NCBI RefSeq assembly: GCF_014646515.1
Contig: NZ_BMNK01000008.1
Span: forward strand, 248,001-312,000
Direction: 5' to 3'
Length of the DNA: 64,000 bases
Origin: Nonomuraea glycinis
Lineage (GTDB): Bacteria > Actinomycetota > Actinomycetes > Streptosporangiales > Streptosporangiaceae
The notes beneath the pieces are model-generated. The model was given only the letters and a program-made list of their open reading frames with translations, ran no database searches and had not been told where the DNA came from. Positions within the stretch are counted from its first letter, which is position 1, and each line of letters starts with the position of its first letter. Positions 17,230 through 26,419 of the stretch are shown here, one piece after another. The position numbers were made by a program, and so were the translations under genes.

Positions 17230-19041
17230 CTAGCGGCGCTGGTGCCGCCCAGGGAACTCCCCGACCAGCACCTGCTTGGGGGTGACGCGCAGGACGTCCG
17301 AGCCGGCCAGCGCGACGCCCCGCACCTCCACCCAGAACCTGCGCTGCAGCGGGTCGGCGGCGAACACCGCCACCCTCGGGTCGGCCTCGATCGCCTCCCA
17401 CGCCTGGGCCCCGGCGATCACCTTGAGCTCGCCCGAGGCGGTGATCGTGGCCACCGCGCCCGCCACCCCCGGCCCCAGGGCGTCGCCGTAGGCCAGCACG
17501 ACGGTCCTGGCATAGCCGAACGCCTGGCGCACCTGGGCGGTCAGCACGACGGTCGGCTCGGCTCCCATGGGCAGCTCGCACATGATCAGCGAGGCGCGCC
17601 ACGGTCCTGGCACCCCTTTCCACCAGGACCGCGCGGCCCGCAGCGCGAACACCACCACCACCGCGCCGAGCGCGCCGAACCCCAGCCGCCAGCCCCAGAC
17701 CAGCCCGAACCCGCCCCCGGCCGCGCTCCCCACCGCCGCCGCCCCCACCAGCCCGGCCGCGACCGCGAGCCACCGATCGTGGCCGTACCGGCTCGCCCGC
17801 CAGGCGCGCAGCATCGGGTACGGCACCGCCAGCGTCGCGACGGCGGCCAGCGGCTCCACCACGAGAGCCGCACAGGCCAACGGCACCAGCACCGACCAGG
17901 TACGCCCGAGCAGAACCCACAAGGTCACCCCCGCGTTCCGCAGGGCCGCACGCTCGCCCGCAGCCAGGTCCCGCTCGCTCTCCTCGAAGGCCGCCCGCTC
18001 ACCCACGTTCCGCAGGGCCGTGTGCTCATGCGTGGCCTGGCGGAAGTGGGTCAGGGCTCGCAGGGGGTGGCCGCGCCAGGTTTCCGCCAGGGAGCGGACG
18101 GCGGCCAGCACCGGCCAGCCGAGCACCGCGAGACCGCCCAGCCCGGCCCAGAGCAGGCCCACCCACGGCAGGCCGCCGCTGCGCAGGCCGGGCACCACGG
18201 CGATCCCGGCCGGCGCCGAACCGAGCGCCAGCCAGCCGGCGAAGGCGGCGACCGCGACGATCCCGCCTGCGACCGCCGCCCCGAACCACGGGTCGCGCAC
18301 CAGCATGGCCGGCACATAGGCCCACGCCCGGACCCGGCGGGCCTGCCGTACCGTGAGCCCTGCCATGAGGACGAGCACGGCCAGGCCGCCCAGCACGGCC
18401 TGCGGCCCCCGGTCGAAGGCGAGGGCGGCCACCGCGACGGCGGCGGTCGCCACGGCGACCAGCAGGCGGGTCTGGCGCGACCACACCTCCAGGGCCCTCC
18501 TGGCTTGGCCGGTGCCGCGCGGGTCGATCGGCCAGGCCGGATCGTGGTGGGTCCTGGACCGCTCCCAGCGCAGCAGGGTCAGGCCGAGGTTGACGCGGGC
18601 CTGGGCGTGCCGGGGGTCCAGGCGCAGCGCCTCGCGGTAGGCGCGGGCCGCCTCGGCGTGCTCGGCGCGGAGCAGGTCGAGGTCGGCGACCAGGACGTGC
18701 GTGTCCGGCTCTTCCGGGGCGAACCTGGCGGCGAGCGCGGCCTGCTCGGCGGCCTCGTCCCAGCGGCCGGGGACGTGGCGCAGCACGGCGGCCAGGCGCA
18801 GGCGGGCCGCCCACGAGCCGGGCGCGAGCAGCACCGCCCGTTCGGCGGCGTCGACGGCTTCCGGGAGCCGCCCGATCCGCTCCTGCGCGAGGCTGACCAG
18901 GCGATAGGCCCATTCGCTCGCGGGATCGAGGTGGGCGGCGGCGCCCGCGGCGGCCAGGGCGCTGTCGGGGCGATCGGCGGATAACATGGTGACGGCTCGG
19001 GCGCACCAGTCACGTGGTGACCGGTCGGACGTGTCGCTCAT
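17230..19041 (-). CDS. TPR protein with membrane domain and C-terminal split-barrel-like domain
   Basis: 603 residues from ATG 19041; an in-frame ATG at 19074 is an alternative. The first ~170 residues are four TPR-like helical pairs ('AYRLVSLAQERIGRLPEAVD', 'AYREALRLDPRHAQARVNLG'). They are followed by about eight hydrophobic segments in two groups. The last ~115 residues are soluble again. 'VATITASGELKVIAGAQAWE' and 'EADPRVAVFAADPLQRRFWV' resemble the beta-strand pattern of pyridoxamine-oxidase-like split barrels. The combination of TPR, membrane region and split barrel is unusual. The gene is divergent from an MFS exporter. Function is unknown. Confidence 0.7.
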   Translation of the reverse strand: MSDTSDRSPRDWCARAVTMLSADRPDSALAAAGAAAHLDPASEWAYRLVSLAQERIGRLPEAVDAAERAVLLAPGSWAARLRLAAVLRHVPGRWDEAAEQAALAARFAPEEPDTHVLVADLDLLRAEHAEAARAYREALRLDPRHAQARVNLGLTLLRWERSRTHHDPAWPIDPRGTGQARRALEVWSRQTRLLVAVATAAVAVAALAFDRGPQAVLGGLAVLVLMAGLTVRQARRVRAWAYVPAMLVRDPWFGAAVAGGIVAVAAFAGWLALGSAPAGIAVVPGLRSGGLPWVGLLWAGLGGLAVLGWPVLAAVRSLAETWRGHPLRALTHFRQATHEHTALRNVGERAAFEESERDLAAGERAALRNAGVTLWVLLGRTWSVLVPLACAALVVEPLAAVATLAVPYPMLRAWRASRYGHDRWLAVAAGLVGAAAVGSAAGGGFGLVWGWRLGFGALGAVVVVFALRAARSWWKGVPGPWRASLIMCELPMGAEPTVVLTAQVRQAFGYARTVVLAYGDALGPGVAGAVATITASGELKVIAGAQAWEAIEADPRVAVFAADPLQRRFWVEVRGVALAGSDVLRVTPKQVLVGEFPGRHQRR

Positions 19042-19249
19042 TTCATCCGCGCCGTCGGTCCCCACGAGAGCCATGATCGGTCGGCTGGTGGATGCTGAAT
19101 AGATCCCGACATATGGCTGTATCTCTCTAGAGAGGTATCGACCGGCCCCGGATGATTCGATACCGCTACACCCATGGTGTGACATGGCCTAAGCTGCCAC
19201 GCAAGTTCATGTGGGCCTGCTGTGGACTGATCGGCCTGCAAGGAGGTCC
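19042..19249. promoter_or_regulatory. divergent promoter region with a 12-bp perfect palindrome
   Basis: 208 bp separate the TPR gene (minus) from the MFS gene (plus). A perfect palindrome CTCTCTAGAGAG lies at 19123-19134 and could be an operator. The plus-strand gene has a near-perfect ribosome binding site AAGGAGG at 19240-19246. I cannot assign the regulator. Confidence 0.4.
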
Positions 19250-20788
19250 ATGACCGTCACACAGGCCGCTCCCTTCGCACGGCGCCCCGATCCCGAGCCG
19301 CGGCACAACCGCTGGGCCATCCTGGCCCTGCTCAGCTTGAGCCTGCTGCTCATCACGGTCGACGCCACTGTGCTGCACATAGCGGTCCCCGCGCTCACCG
19401 CCGCCCTGGAGCCGTCGGCGGTCCAGTTGCTGTGGATCGTGGACGTCTACTCGCTGGTCGTGGCGCCGCTGCTGATCATGTTCGGCACGCTCGGCGACCG
19501 CTACGGGCGCAAACGCCTGGTCCTCGCGGGGTTCGTCCTGTTCGGCGTCGCCTCGGCGGCGGCCGCCGCCTCGACCACCCCCCTGGCCCTGATCCTGTCC
19601 AGGGCGCTGCTCGGCGTGGGCGGCGCGATGATCATGCCGGCCACGTTGTCGATGATCCGGCAGGTGTTCACCGACCGTCGCGAGCGGGCCATCGCCCTGG
19701 GCGTCTGGAGCGGGGTCGCCGCCGCGGGGGCCGCGCTCGGACCGCTCGTCGGCGGCCTGCTCGTCGGCTGGTGGTGGGGCGCCGTCTTCCTGATCAACGT
19801 GCCGATCCTGCTCGTGCTGCTGCCCGCCGCCGTGCGCCTGCTGCCGAACTCGCGCGAGCGGAGCGATCGGCCGTGGGACGGGCTGAGCGCCGTCCTGTCC
19901 GTGCTCGGCATCCTGGCCCTCGCCTTCGGGCTCAAGGAGGCGGGCTCGGGCAGCCTGATGCCCCTGGGCGCCTCCGTCGCCGTCTTCGCGGCCGGGGTGG
20001 CGCTGCTGGTCTGGTTCGTCAGACGGCAGACGCGGCTGAGCGCACCGCTGCTGGAGGTGGGCCTGTTCCGGCGCCGCGAGTTCTCCACCGGCGTGGCCGG
20101 CGTGCTGTTCGGCGTGTTCGCGCTGGTCGGCCTGCAGCTGATGCTGGCGCAGTATCTGCAGCTCGTGCTCGGCGACAGTCCCGTACGCGCCGCGCTCCGG
20201 ATGCTCCCGCTGGTGCTGTCGGCCATCGCCGGCGGACTGGCCGCGGCGCACCTGCTGCCCAGGATCGGCATGCGGGCCACCATGAGCGGCGGCCTCGGCC
20301 TCGTCGCGCTCGCCCTCCTGCCCACGCTGACCTGGGGCGTCGAAGGCCACCCCGTGATGCTCGCGTGCTGCTTCGTGGGCATCGGCTTCGGCGTCCAGGT
20401 CTCCCTGCTCGCCGCCTCCGACACGATCATGTCGTCGGCCACCGAGTCCCACGCCGGTGGCGCCGCCGCCATCGAGGAGACGGCCTACGAACTGGGCGCC
20501 GGTCTCGGCGTCGCCGTGCTCGGCACGATCACCACGATCGTGTACGCCCCCGCCCTGCGCACGGTGCCGGGGGTGCCGGAGCCGGGCATGGACCTGGCCA
20601 GGCAGTCGCTCGCCGGCGCCGCCCATGTGGCGGACCAGGTGGGCGGCGGCCCCGGCAGCGCACTACTCGACGCGGCCCGCTGGGCCTTCGTCCACGCCCT
20701 GCACACGACCGTGGTCGTGAGCGCCATCCTGCTCAGCCTGACCGCCCTGGCCGTGGCCACGCTGCTCCGTCGCGATAGAGGTGTGTGA
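19250..20788 (+). CDS. MFS drug exporter, DHA2 (EmrB/QacA) type
   Basis: 512 residues from ATG 19250 with AAGGAGG just upstream. The first helix carries the DHA2 motif 'LITVDATVLHIAVPAL', loop 2-3 carries the MFS motif 'GTLGDRYGRKRLVL', and helix 5 motif C appears as 'GVAAAGAALGPLVGGLLVG'. About 14 membrane helices are predicted, typical of proton-driven multidrug exporters. It shares one nucleotide with the following DoxX gene (TGATG at 20786-20790), so the two are coupled. The substrate is unknown. Confidence 0.9.
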   Translation: MTVTQAAPFARRPDPEPRHNRWAILALLSLSLLLITVDATVLHIAVPALTAALEPSAVQLLWIVDVYSLVVAPLLIMFGTLGDRYGRKRLVLAGFVLFGVASAAAAASTTPLALILSRALLGVGGAMIMPATLSMIRQVFTDRRERAIALGVWSGVAAAGAALGPLVGGLLVGWWWGAVFLINVPILLVLLPAAVRLLPNSRERSDRPWDGLSAVLSVLGILALAFGLKEAGSGSLMPLGASVAVFAAGVALLVWFVRRQTRLSAPLLEVGLFRRREFSTGVAGVLFGVFALVGLQLMLAQYLQLVLGDSPVRAALRMLPLVLSAIAGGLAAAHLLPRIGMRATMSGGLGLVALALLPTLTWGVEGHPVMLACCFVGIGFGVQVSLLAASDTIMSSATESHAGGAAAIEETAYELGAGLGVAVLGTITTIVYAPALRTVPGVPEPGMDLARQSLAGAAHVADQVGGGPGSALLDAARWAFVHALHTTVVVSAILLSLTALAVATLLRRDRGV

Positions 20789-21537
20789 TGTCCCGATCAG
20801 GGCAGACAACAACCGTGAGAGAGTCCCTCCGTGACATCGCCGCGATCGTCGCCCGTGTAGGCGTCGGCGGCATCTTCTTCGCCAACGGCTGGCGCAAGCT
20901 CGAGATCGGCCTGGCGCAGACCGGAGTGCAATTCCAGGGGCAGGGCGCGCCCGCTCCCCGTGCCTGGGCCACGGTCACCATGCTGACCGAGCTGATCGGC
21001 GGCGCGCTGCTGATCGCCGGGCTGATGGTGTCGGTGACCGGGCTGATCCTCTTCGCCGAGGCGGTCGCGGTCCTGTGGGTGGCGCCGCCGCTCAATCCCA
21101 TCACCCTCAACGAGCTGATCCTGCTGGGCGCGGCCTCGCTGCTGCTGGCCGTGGTGGGCGCGGGGCGGATCTCCGTGGACCACATGGTGGTGATCAGGCG
21201 CAGGGAGACGGAGGCGGCCAACGAGTTCGCCGCCGACCATGAGGCCGACGCGGTGATCGCGTCCTTACGCGACCCGGCGAAACCTCCTGCCGACCCCGTG
21301 GCGAAGAGCTCCGACGTGAAGGGCTCCGGGCCCGCCGCCAGGAAGGACGCCGCCAAGAAGGAGGAGCCCGGCAAGGCGGCCGAGTCCGACGTCTCGCTGG
21401 AGGACACCGCACCGCACGCCAGGCCGCGCCGTACCGAATCCGCTCCTTCCGACGAGCCCGCGCCGGGCGACACGCTGGTGGCGGGGCGCAAGAAGCCGCC
21501 GGCCCGCGGCCGGCGCACCACCACCGGCGGCGACTGA
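20788..21537 (+). CDS. DoxX-family membrane protein with long charged tail
   Basis: 249 residues from ATG 20788. The N-terminal ~135 residues are a four-helix DoxX unit ('VARVGVGGIFFANGWRKLEI', 'MLTELIGGALLIAGLMV', 'LGAASLLLAVVGAGRISVDH'). The remaining ~110 residues are a disordered Lys/Glu/Pro/Ala-rich cytoplasmic tail. DoxX proteins are poorly characterised and are often linked to redox or thiosulfate/quinone chemistry. It is coupled to the MFS exporter upstream and its stop faces the sthA stop across 2 bp. Confidence 0.82.
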   Translation: MSRSGQTTTVRESLRDIAAIVARVGVGGIFFANGWRKLEIGLAQTGVQFQGQGAPAPRAWATVTMLTELIGGALLIAGLMVSVTGLILFAEAVAVLWVAPPLNPITLNELILLGAASLLLAVVGAGRISVDHMVVIRRRETEAANEFAADHEADAVIASLRDPAKPPADPVAKSSDVKGSGPAARKDAAKKEEPGKAAESDVSLEDTAPHARPRRTESAPSDEPAPGDTLVAGRKKPPARGRRTTTGGD

Positions 21538-21539
21538 GC

Positions 21540-22946
21540 TCACAGTTCGGCGGTCAGCCGGGCGATCACCCGCATCTTGTTCGTCGCGTCCAGCGCCGCC
21601 ACCTTGTACGACTCCGCCAGGGTCGGATAGTTGAACACGGCGTTGACCAGGTAGTCGACCGTCGCGCCGCAACCCATGACCGTCTGCCCGATGTGCACCA
21701 GCTCGGTGGCCCCGGTGCCGAACACGTGCACGCCGAGCAGCCGCCGGTCCTCGGTGGAGACCAGCAGCTTGAGCATGCCGTACGAGTCGCCGATGATCTG
21801 TCCTCTGGCCAGCTCGCGGTAGCGTGAGATGCCGACCTCGAACGGGATCTTGTCCCGGGTGAGCTCGTCCTCGGACTTCCCGACGAAGCTGATCTCCGGG
21901 ATGGTGTAGATCCCGATCGGCGACTCCTGGTGCATCTCGCCGGCCGGTTCGCCGCACGCGTGGTGAGCGGCGAGTCTGCCCTGCTCCATCGAGGTGGCGG
22001 CGAGCGCCGGGAAGCCGATCACGTCGCCCACCGCGTAGATGTGCGGGACCGAGGTGGCGAAGTTCTCGTCCACCGCGATCCGGCCCCGGTCGTCGGCGGA
22101 CAGCCCGGCGGCCTCCAGGCAGAGCTCGGTCGTGCGGCCCTGGCGGCCGGCGGAGTACATCACGCAGTCGGCGGGGATGCGCTTGCCGCTCTCCAGCACG
22201 GTCAGCGCTCCCCGGGAGCGCCGCTCGACCGCGGCCACGGTCTCGCCGAACCGGAAGGTCACCGCGAGGTCGCGCAGGTGGTACTTCAGCGCCTCGACGA
22301 TCTCCAGGTCGCAGAAGTCGAGCATCCGCTCACGCCGCTCCACGACGGTGACCTTGGTGCCGAGCGCCGCGAACATGGAGGCGTACTCGATGCCGATGAC
22401 CCCGGCGCCCACCACGACGAGCGTCTCGGGCACCTTCTCCAGATGCAGGATCGCGTCGGAGTCGATGACGGTCTTGTCGTCGAACTGCACGCTGTCCGGC
22501 CGGGCCGGCGAGGTGCCGGTGGCGATCACGATCTTGTCGGCCGTGACCTTCTTCTCCTCCTCGTCGTCGATGACGCCGATGGTGTGCGGGTCCAGGAACC
22601 GGCCGGTCCCCTGCAGGAGGGTGACGTGGTTGCGGCCCAGCTGGCTGCGGATGACCTGGATCTCCCGGCCGATCACGTGCTGGGTGCGCATCCCGAGGTC
22701 GGCGACCGTGATCTCGTCCTTGACCCGGTAGCTCGCGCCGTACAGCTCACGCTGGTTGAGGCCGGTCAGATAGAGGACCGCCTCCCGGAGCGTCTTGGAC
22801 GGGATCGTGCCGGTGTTGATGCACACCCCGCCGATCATGTTGCGTTTCTCGACCACCGCCACCCGTTTGCCGAGCTTCGCCGCGGCGATGGCCGCTTTCT
22901 GCCCGCCTGGACCCGTACCTATGACAACCACATCGAAATCGGCCAC
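21540..22946 (-). CDS. sthA: Si-specific (soluble) NAD(P)+ transhydrogenase
   Basis: 468 residues from GTG 22946, the usual length. The FAD-binding start 'FDVVVIGTGPGGQKAAIAAA' is followed by 'GGVCINTGTIPSKTLREAV', where the second Cys of the disulfide reductases is replaced by Thr, diagnostic for SthA. The NAD-binding motif 'VVGAGVIGIEYASMFAALG' and 'YAVGDVIGFPALAATSMEQG' complete the flavin fold, and the dimerisation domain ends 'NYPTLAESYKVAALDATN'. The enzyme equilibrates NADH and NADPH pools in the cytoplasm. It lies 26 bp downstream of the flavoprotein gene on the same strand, so read-through from that operon is possible. Confidence 0.94.
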   Translation of the reverse strand: MADFDVVVIGTGPGGQKAAIAAAKLGKRVAVVEKRNMIGGVCINTGTIPSKTLREAVLYLTGLNQRELYGASYRVKDEITVADLGMRTQHVIGREIQVIRSQLGRNHVTLLQGTGRFLDPHTIGVIDDEEEKKVTADKIVIATGTSPARPDSVQFDDKTVIDSDAILHLEKVPETLVVVGAGVIGIEYASMFAALGTKVTVVERRERMLDFCDLEIVEALKYHLRDLAVTFRFGETVAAVERRSRGALTVLESGKRIPADCVMYSAGRQGRTTELCLEAAGLSADDRGRIAVDENFATSVPHIYAVGDVIGFPALAATSMEQGRLAAHHACGEPAGEMHQESPIGIYTIPEISFVGKSEDELTRDKIPFEVGISRYRELARGQIIGDSYGMLKLLVSTEDRRLLGVHVFGTGATELVHIGQTVMGCGATVDYLVNAVFNYPTLAESYKVAALDATNKMRVIARLTAEL

Positions 22947-22972
22947 ACCGCCAGTGTGCTGGCTGGGAACGA

Positions 22973-25663
22973 TCACGAAAAGCCCTGAGCCCCGGTGTTC
23001 GCCGTCCGGTCGTCGAGCGCTCTGCGGGCGTAGGCGCGGACGTCGGCGTCCGGGTCCGCCAGGGCGGTGCGCAGCGCGGTGGCCGCGTGCGGGGTCGCCG
23101 CCCAGCGGGTGAGCGCGAGCACGACCGCCTTGCGTACGTCGAGGTTGGCGTCGGCGAGCGCGGCGGCGAGCGGTTCCACCGCGGTCTCCCGGTCGGCGGC
23201 CGCCAGGCAGCGGGCCGCGCCGACGCGCACCTCCCAGTCGGAGGCCCGCAGCCCGCGCAGCGCCTGCTCCTCCAGCGGGGCGCCGACGGCCCCCGACGCC
23301 TCCAGGGCGGCGGCCCGGACCAGCGGGTCGGCGTCGTCGGCCAGCTGCGCCAGCACGGGGGACGGCTTGCCGACGATGCCCAGGCCCTTCGCGGCCCAGA
23401 CCCGGACCTCCCGGGACGGGTCGGCGGCGGCCGCCGCCACCAGGTCGGACTCGTCGAGTGAGACCAGCCCGCGGATCGCCTCGATGCGCACCCGGCGGTC
23501 GGGGTCGTCCATCCCCGTACCGAAGGTGTGCCGGTCGCCGAGCCGCAGGGCGCGCAGGACGTCCAGGCCGGTGGCCCGGACCAGGGCGTCGGCGCTGGTC
23601 AGGCGTTCGGCCAGGGCGGCGCCGAAGGCGGGGGTGGCGGGCAGGACCTCGACCAGCTCCCGCAGCCCGGCGGCGGCGGCGCGGCGTACCGTGCCGTGCT
23701 CGTCGGCGAGCGCGGCGACCAGCGCCGCGCCCGCGCCCTCCGGGACGGTCTCGGTGAGGGTGGCGATGGCCGCGCGCCGGACCTTGGGGTCGGCGTCGGC
23801 GAGATAGGGGGCGAGCCGGTCCACCGTGGGCTGCCCGTCGGCCAGCTCGTTCAGCTCCAGGATCCGGGGCGAGCGCCCGACCGCGGTCCGCTCGGCGCGG
23901 TCGGTGGTGACGCGCCGGACGACCGTGGCGACCTGGGCGCCGAGGTGCACCGGCGCGCCTCCGGTGGGCGTGAACTCCGGGACGGGCACGAGGTAGGGCT
24001 CCACCGGCCGCTTCACGAACTCCATCGCGCCGTCGGCGCGCCTGCGCAGGTTCAGGTGGTAGAGCCACTCGGCGTCGTCCCGGGCGGGCAGGTCGGCGCG
24101 CTCATGGTAGAGACCCCACCGGCTCTCGGTACGGGTGAGCGAGGCGCGGGCGGCCATCTCGGCGCAGTCGCGGATGAAGTCGACCTCCGCGCAGCGCATG
24201 AGCTCGTGCGGGGTGCGCGCCCCCATCGAGGCGATCTCGTCGCGCATCCGCTCGAAGGACTCCAGCGCGATCTCCAGCTTGGCGCCGGTCTTGGGCGGGG
24301 CGATGTAGTCGTTGACGAAGCGCCGCAGTTTGTACTCCACCTGCTGCTGCGGCGGCCCGTCCGGGTGGCGCAGCGGCCGGTAGATCAGCTCGTGCGCGGC
24401 GGCGATCTGGTCCTCGGGCAGCGCCTCGGCGGCGCGGTTGTGCGCGGCGGCGTGCGTGCCGGCGAGGTCGCCGAACACGAAGGCGCCGATCATGTAGTTG
24501 TGCGGCACGCAGGCCAGGTCACCGGCCGCGTACAGGCCGGGCACGGTGGTCGCGCCGTGCTCGTCCACCCACACCCCGGAGGCGGAGTGGCCGCCGCACA
24601 GGCCGATCTCGGAGATGTGCATCTCCACGTCGTGGGTGCGGTAGTCGTGGCCGCGCCCGGCGTGGAAGGTGCCGCGGGTGGGCCGCTCGGTGAAGTGCAG
24701 GATGTTCTCGACCGCGCTGATGGTCTCCTCGGGCAGGTGGGTGAGCTTGAGGTAGATGGGCCCGCGGGCCGAGTCGATCTCCGCGGCCACCTCCGCCATC
24801 ATCTGCCCCGACCAGTAGTCGGAGTCGACGAACCGCTCCCCCTTGCTGTTGACCTGGTAGCCGCCGAACGGGTTGGCCACGTACGCGCAGGCCGGGCCGT
24901 TGTAGTCCTTGATCAGCGGGTTGATCTGGAAGCACTCGATGCCGCTGAGCTCCGCGCCCGCGTGGTAGGCCATGGCGTAGCCGTCGCCGGCGTTGGTGGG
25001 GTTCTCGTAGGTGCCGTAGAGGTAGCCGCTGGCGGGCAGGCCGAGGCGGCCGCACGCGCCGGTGGCCAGGATGACCGCACCGGCCGAGACGGTGACGAAC
25101 TGCCCGGTACGGGTGTCGAATCCGGCGATCCCGGTCGCCCGGCCGTCGACGGTGAGCACCCGGACCGGCATGACCCGGTTCTCGATGCGCACCTTCTCCC
25201 TGATGTCGCGGCGGCGCAGCACCCGGTAGAGGACCTTCTTGACGTCCTTGCCCTCGGGCATCGGCAGGACGTAGCTGCCCGAGCGGTGCACCCTGCGCAC
25301 GGCGTACTCGCCGTACTCGTCCTTCTCGAACTTCACGCCGTAGCGTTCGAGGCGCTTGACCATCTCGTGGCCCCGGGTGGCCGTCTGGTAGATCGTCTTC
25401 TGGTTGACGATCCCGTCGTTGGCCCGGGTGATCTCGGCGACGTAGTCCTCGGGCGTGGCCTTGCCGGGGATGACGGCGTTGTTGACGCCGTCCATGCCCA
25501 TGGCCAGCGCGCCGCTGTGCCGTACGTGCGCCTTCTCCAGCAGCAGGACGTCGGCGCCCTGCTCGGCCGCGGTGATCGCGGCCATCGTGCCCGCGGTGCC
25601 GCCGCCGACGACGAGCACCTCGCACTCCAGGTGCAGGCGGTCCTCGATCGAGGGGATGTCCAT
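22973..25663 (-). CDS. AprA-like FAD flavoprotein fused to HEAT repeats
   Basis: 896 residues from ATG 25663. Residues 1-600 form a fumarate reductase / adenylylsulfate-reductase-alpha-type flavoprotein. The FAD motif 'VLVVGGGTAGTMAAITAAE' is followed by 'LEKAHVRHSGALAMGMDGVN', 'YNGPACAYVANPFGGYQVN', 'HAGRGHDYRTHDVEMHISE' and 'GLYAAGDLACVPHNYM'. The 'SGALAMG' and 'NGPACAYV' stretches are closer to AprA than to succinate dehydrogenase. From about residue 610 it is a string of eight to nine HEAT repeats ('DPKVRRAAIATLTE', 'DREVRVWAAKGLG'-like units). It is the last gene of the operon with the AprB-like ferredoxin and the ABC importer. The substrate is unknown. Confidence 0.88.
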   Translation of the reverse strand: MDIPSIEDRLHLECEVLVVGGGTAGTMAAITAAEQGADVLLLEKAHVRHSGALAMGMDGVNNAVIPGKATPEDYVAEITRANDGIVNQKTIYQTATRGHEMVKRLERYGVKFEKDEYGEYAVRRVHRSGSYVLPMPEGKDVKKVLYRVLRRRDIREKVRIENRVMPVRVLTVDGRATGIAGFDTRTGQFVTVSAGAVILATGACGRLGLPASGYLYGTYENPTNAGDGYAMAYHAGAELSGIECFQINPLIKDYNGPACAYVANPFGGYQVNSKGERFVDSDYWSGQMMAEVAAEIDSARGPIYLKLTHLPEETISAVENILHFTERPTRGTFHAGRGHDYRTHDVEMHISEIGLCGGHSASGVWVDEHGATTVPGLYAAGDLACVPHNYMIGAFVFGDLAGTHAAAHNRAAEALPEDQIAAAHELIYRPLRHPDGPPQQQVEYKLRRFVNDYIAPPKTGAKLEIALESFERMRDEIASMGARTPHELMRCAEVDFIRDCAEMAARASLTRTESRWGLYHERADLPARDDAEWLYHLNLRRRADGAMEFVKRPVEPYLVPVPEFTPTGGAPVHLGAQVATVVRRVTTDRAERTAVGRSPRILELNELADGQPTVDRLAPYLADADPKVRRAAIATLTETVPEGAGAALVAALADEHGTVRRAAAAGLRELVEVLPATPAFGAALAERLTSADALVRATGLDVLRALRLGDRHTFGTGMDDPDRRVRIEAIRGLVSLDESDLVAAAAADPSREVRVWAAKGLGIVGKPSPVLAQLADDADPLVRAAALEASGAVGAPLEEQALRGLRASDWEVRVGAARCLAAADRETAVEPLAAALADANLDVRKAVVLALTRWAATPHAATALRTALADPDADVRAYARRALDDRTANTGAQGFS

Positions 25664-26419
25664 CTAAAGCTCCTCCAGAATCCTGGCGCGCAGTTCGCCC
25701 CTGTCGGCGTCGGGGTCACGCGGCCCCGGCACCTCGATCACCGAGCGGATGCCCTGCCGTTCGAGCACCACCACCCGGTCGGCGAGCAGCAGGGCCTCGT
25801 CCACGTCATGGGTCACGAAGACCACGGTCGCCCGGGTGTCGCGCAGCACGTCGAGCAGCAGGCGCTGCATCTGGGCGCGGGTCTGGGCGTCGAGCGCGCC
25901 GAACGGCTCGTCCATCAGCACGGCGCGGGGCGCGCCGACGAGGGCCCGGGCGAGCTGGACGCGCTGCCGCATGCCGCCGGACAGCTCGCGGGGCAGCTTG
26001 TCCTCCGACCCGGCCAGCCCCACCCGGCCGATCCAGGCGTGCGCCGCCGCCGCGCGCTCGCGCCGCGGGATCCTGCGGATGCGCAGCGGCAGCTCGACGT
26101 TGCGCCGGACGGTCCGCCACGGCAGCAGGCCGTCGTCCTGGAAGACCATCGCGCGGTCCCCCGACGTGGCCGCGACCTCCGCGCCGCCCGCCAGCACTCT
26201 CCCGCTGTACGGCCTGAGCAGCCCGGCCAGTGACCGGAGCAGCGTGGACTTGCCCGACCCCGAGGAGCCGACGATGACCAGCACCTCGCCGGGCACCACC
26301 TCCAGCTCGATCTCCCGCAGGACCAGGTCGCGGCTGTAGCCCAGGGACAGCGCCTCCAGGTGGAACCCCAGCCCGGCCTGCGCCTCGGCGGTCGTCGTGC
26401 GTTGCGCGAGCGTCGTCAT
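25664..26419 (-). CDS. ABC transporter ATPase, nitrate/sulfonate/taurine type
   Basis: 251 residues from ATG 26419, overlapping the permease stop by 4 nt. Walker A is 'GSSGSGKST', the Q-loop is 'VFQDDGLLPWRTVRRNV' (the LLPW pattern is typical of SsuB/TauB), the signature is 'ELSGGMRQRVQLARAL' and Walker B is 'AVLMDEPFGALDAQTRAQMQ'. The switch His is in 'FVTHDVDEALLLADRV'. It drives import through the single-type permease upstream. Its TAG stop lies directly against the flavoprotein ATG (0-nt gap), so the transporter and flavoprotein are made together. Confidence 0.93.
   Translation of the reverse strand: MTTLAQRTTTAEAQAGLGFHLEALSLGYSRDLVLREIELEVVPGEVLVIVGSSGSGKSTLLRSLAGLLRPYSGRVLAGGAEVAATSGDRAMVFQDDGLLPWRTVRRNVELPLRIRRIPRRERAAAAHAWIGRVGLAGSEDKLPRELSGGMRQRVQLARALVGAPRAVLMDEPFGALDAQTRAQMQRLLLDVLRDTRATVVFVTHDVDEALLLADRVVVLERQGIRSVIEVPGPRDPDADRGELRARILEEL

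Noticed and set aside
23528..26233. A 901-codon plus-strand open frame across the flavoprotein gene
   Set aside because: Same reason: antisense shadow of a gene with clear FAD and HEAT motifs.
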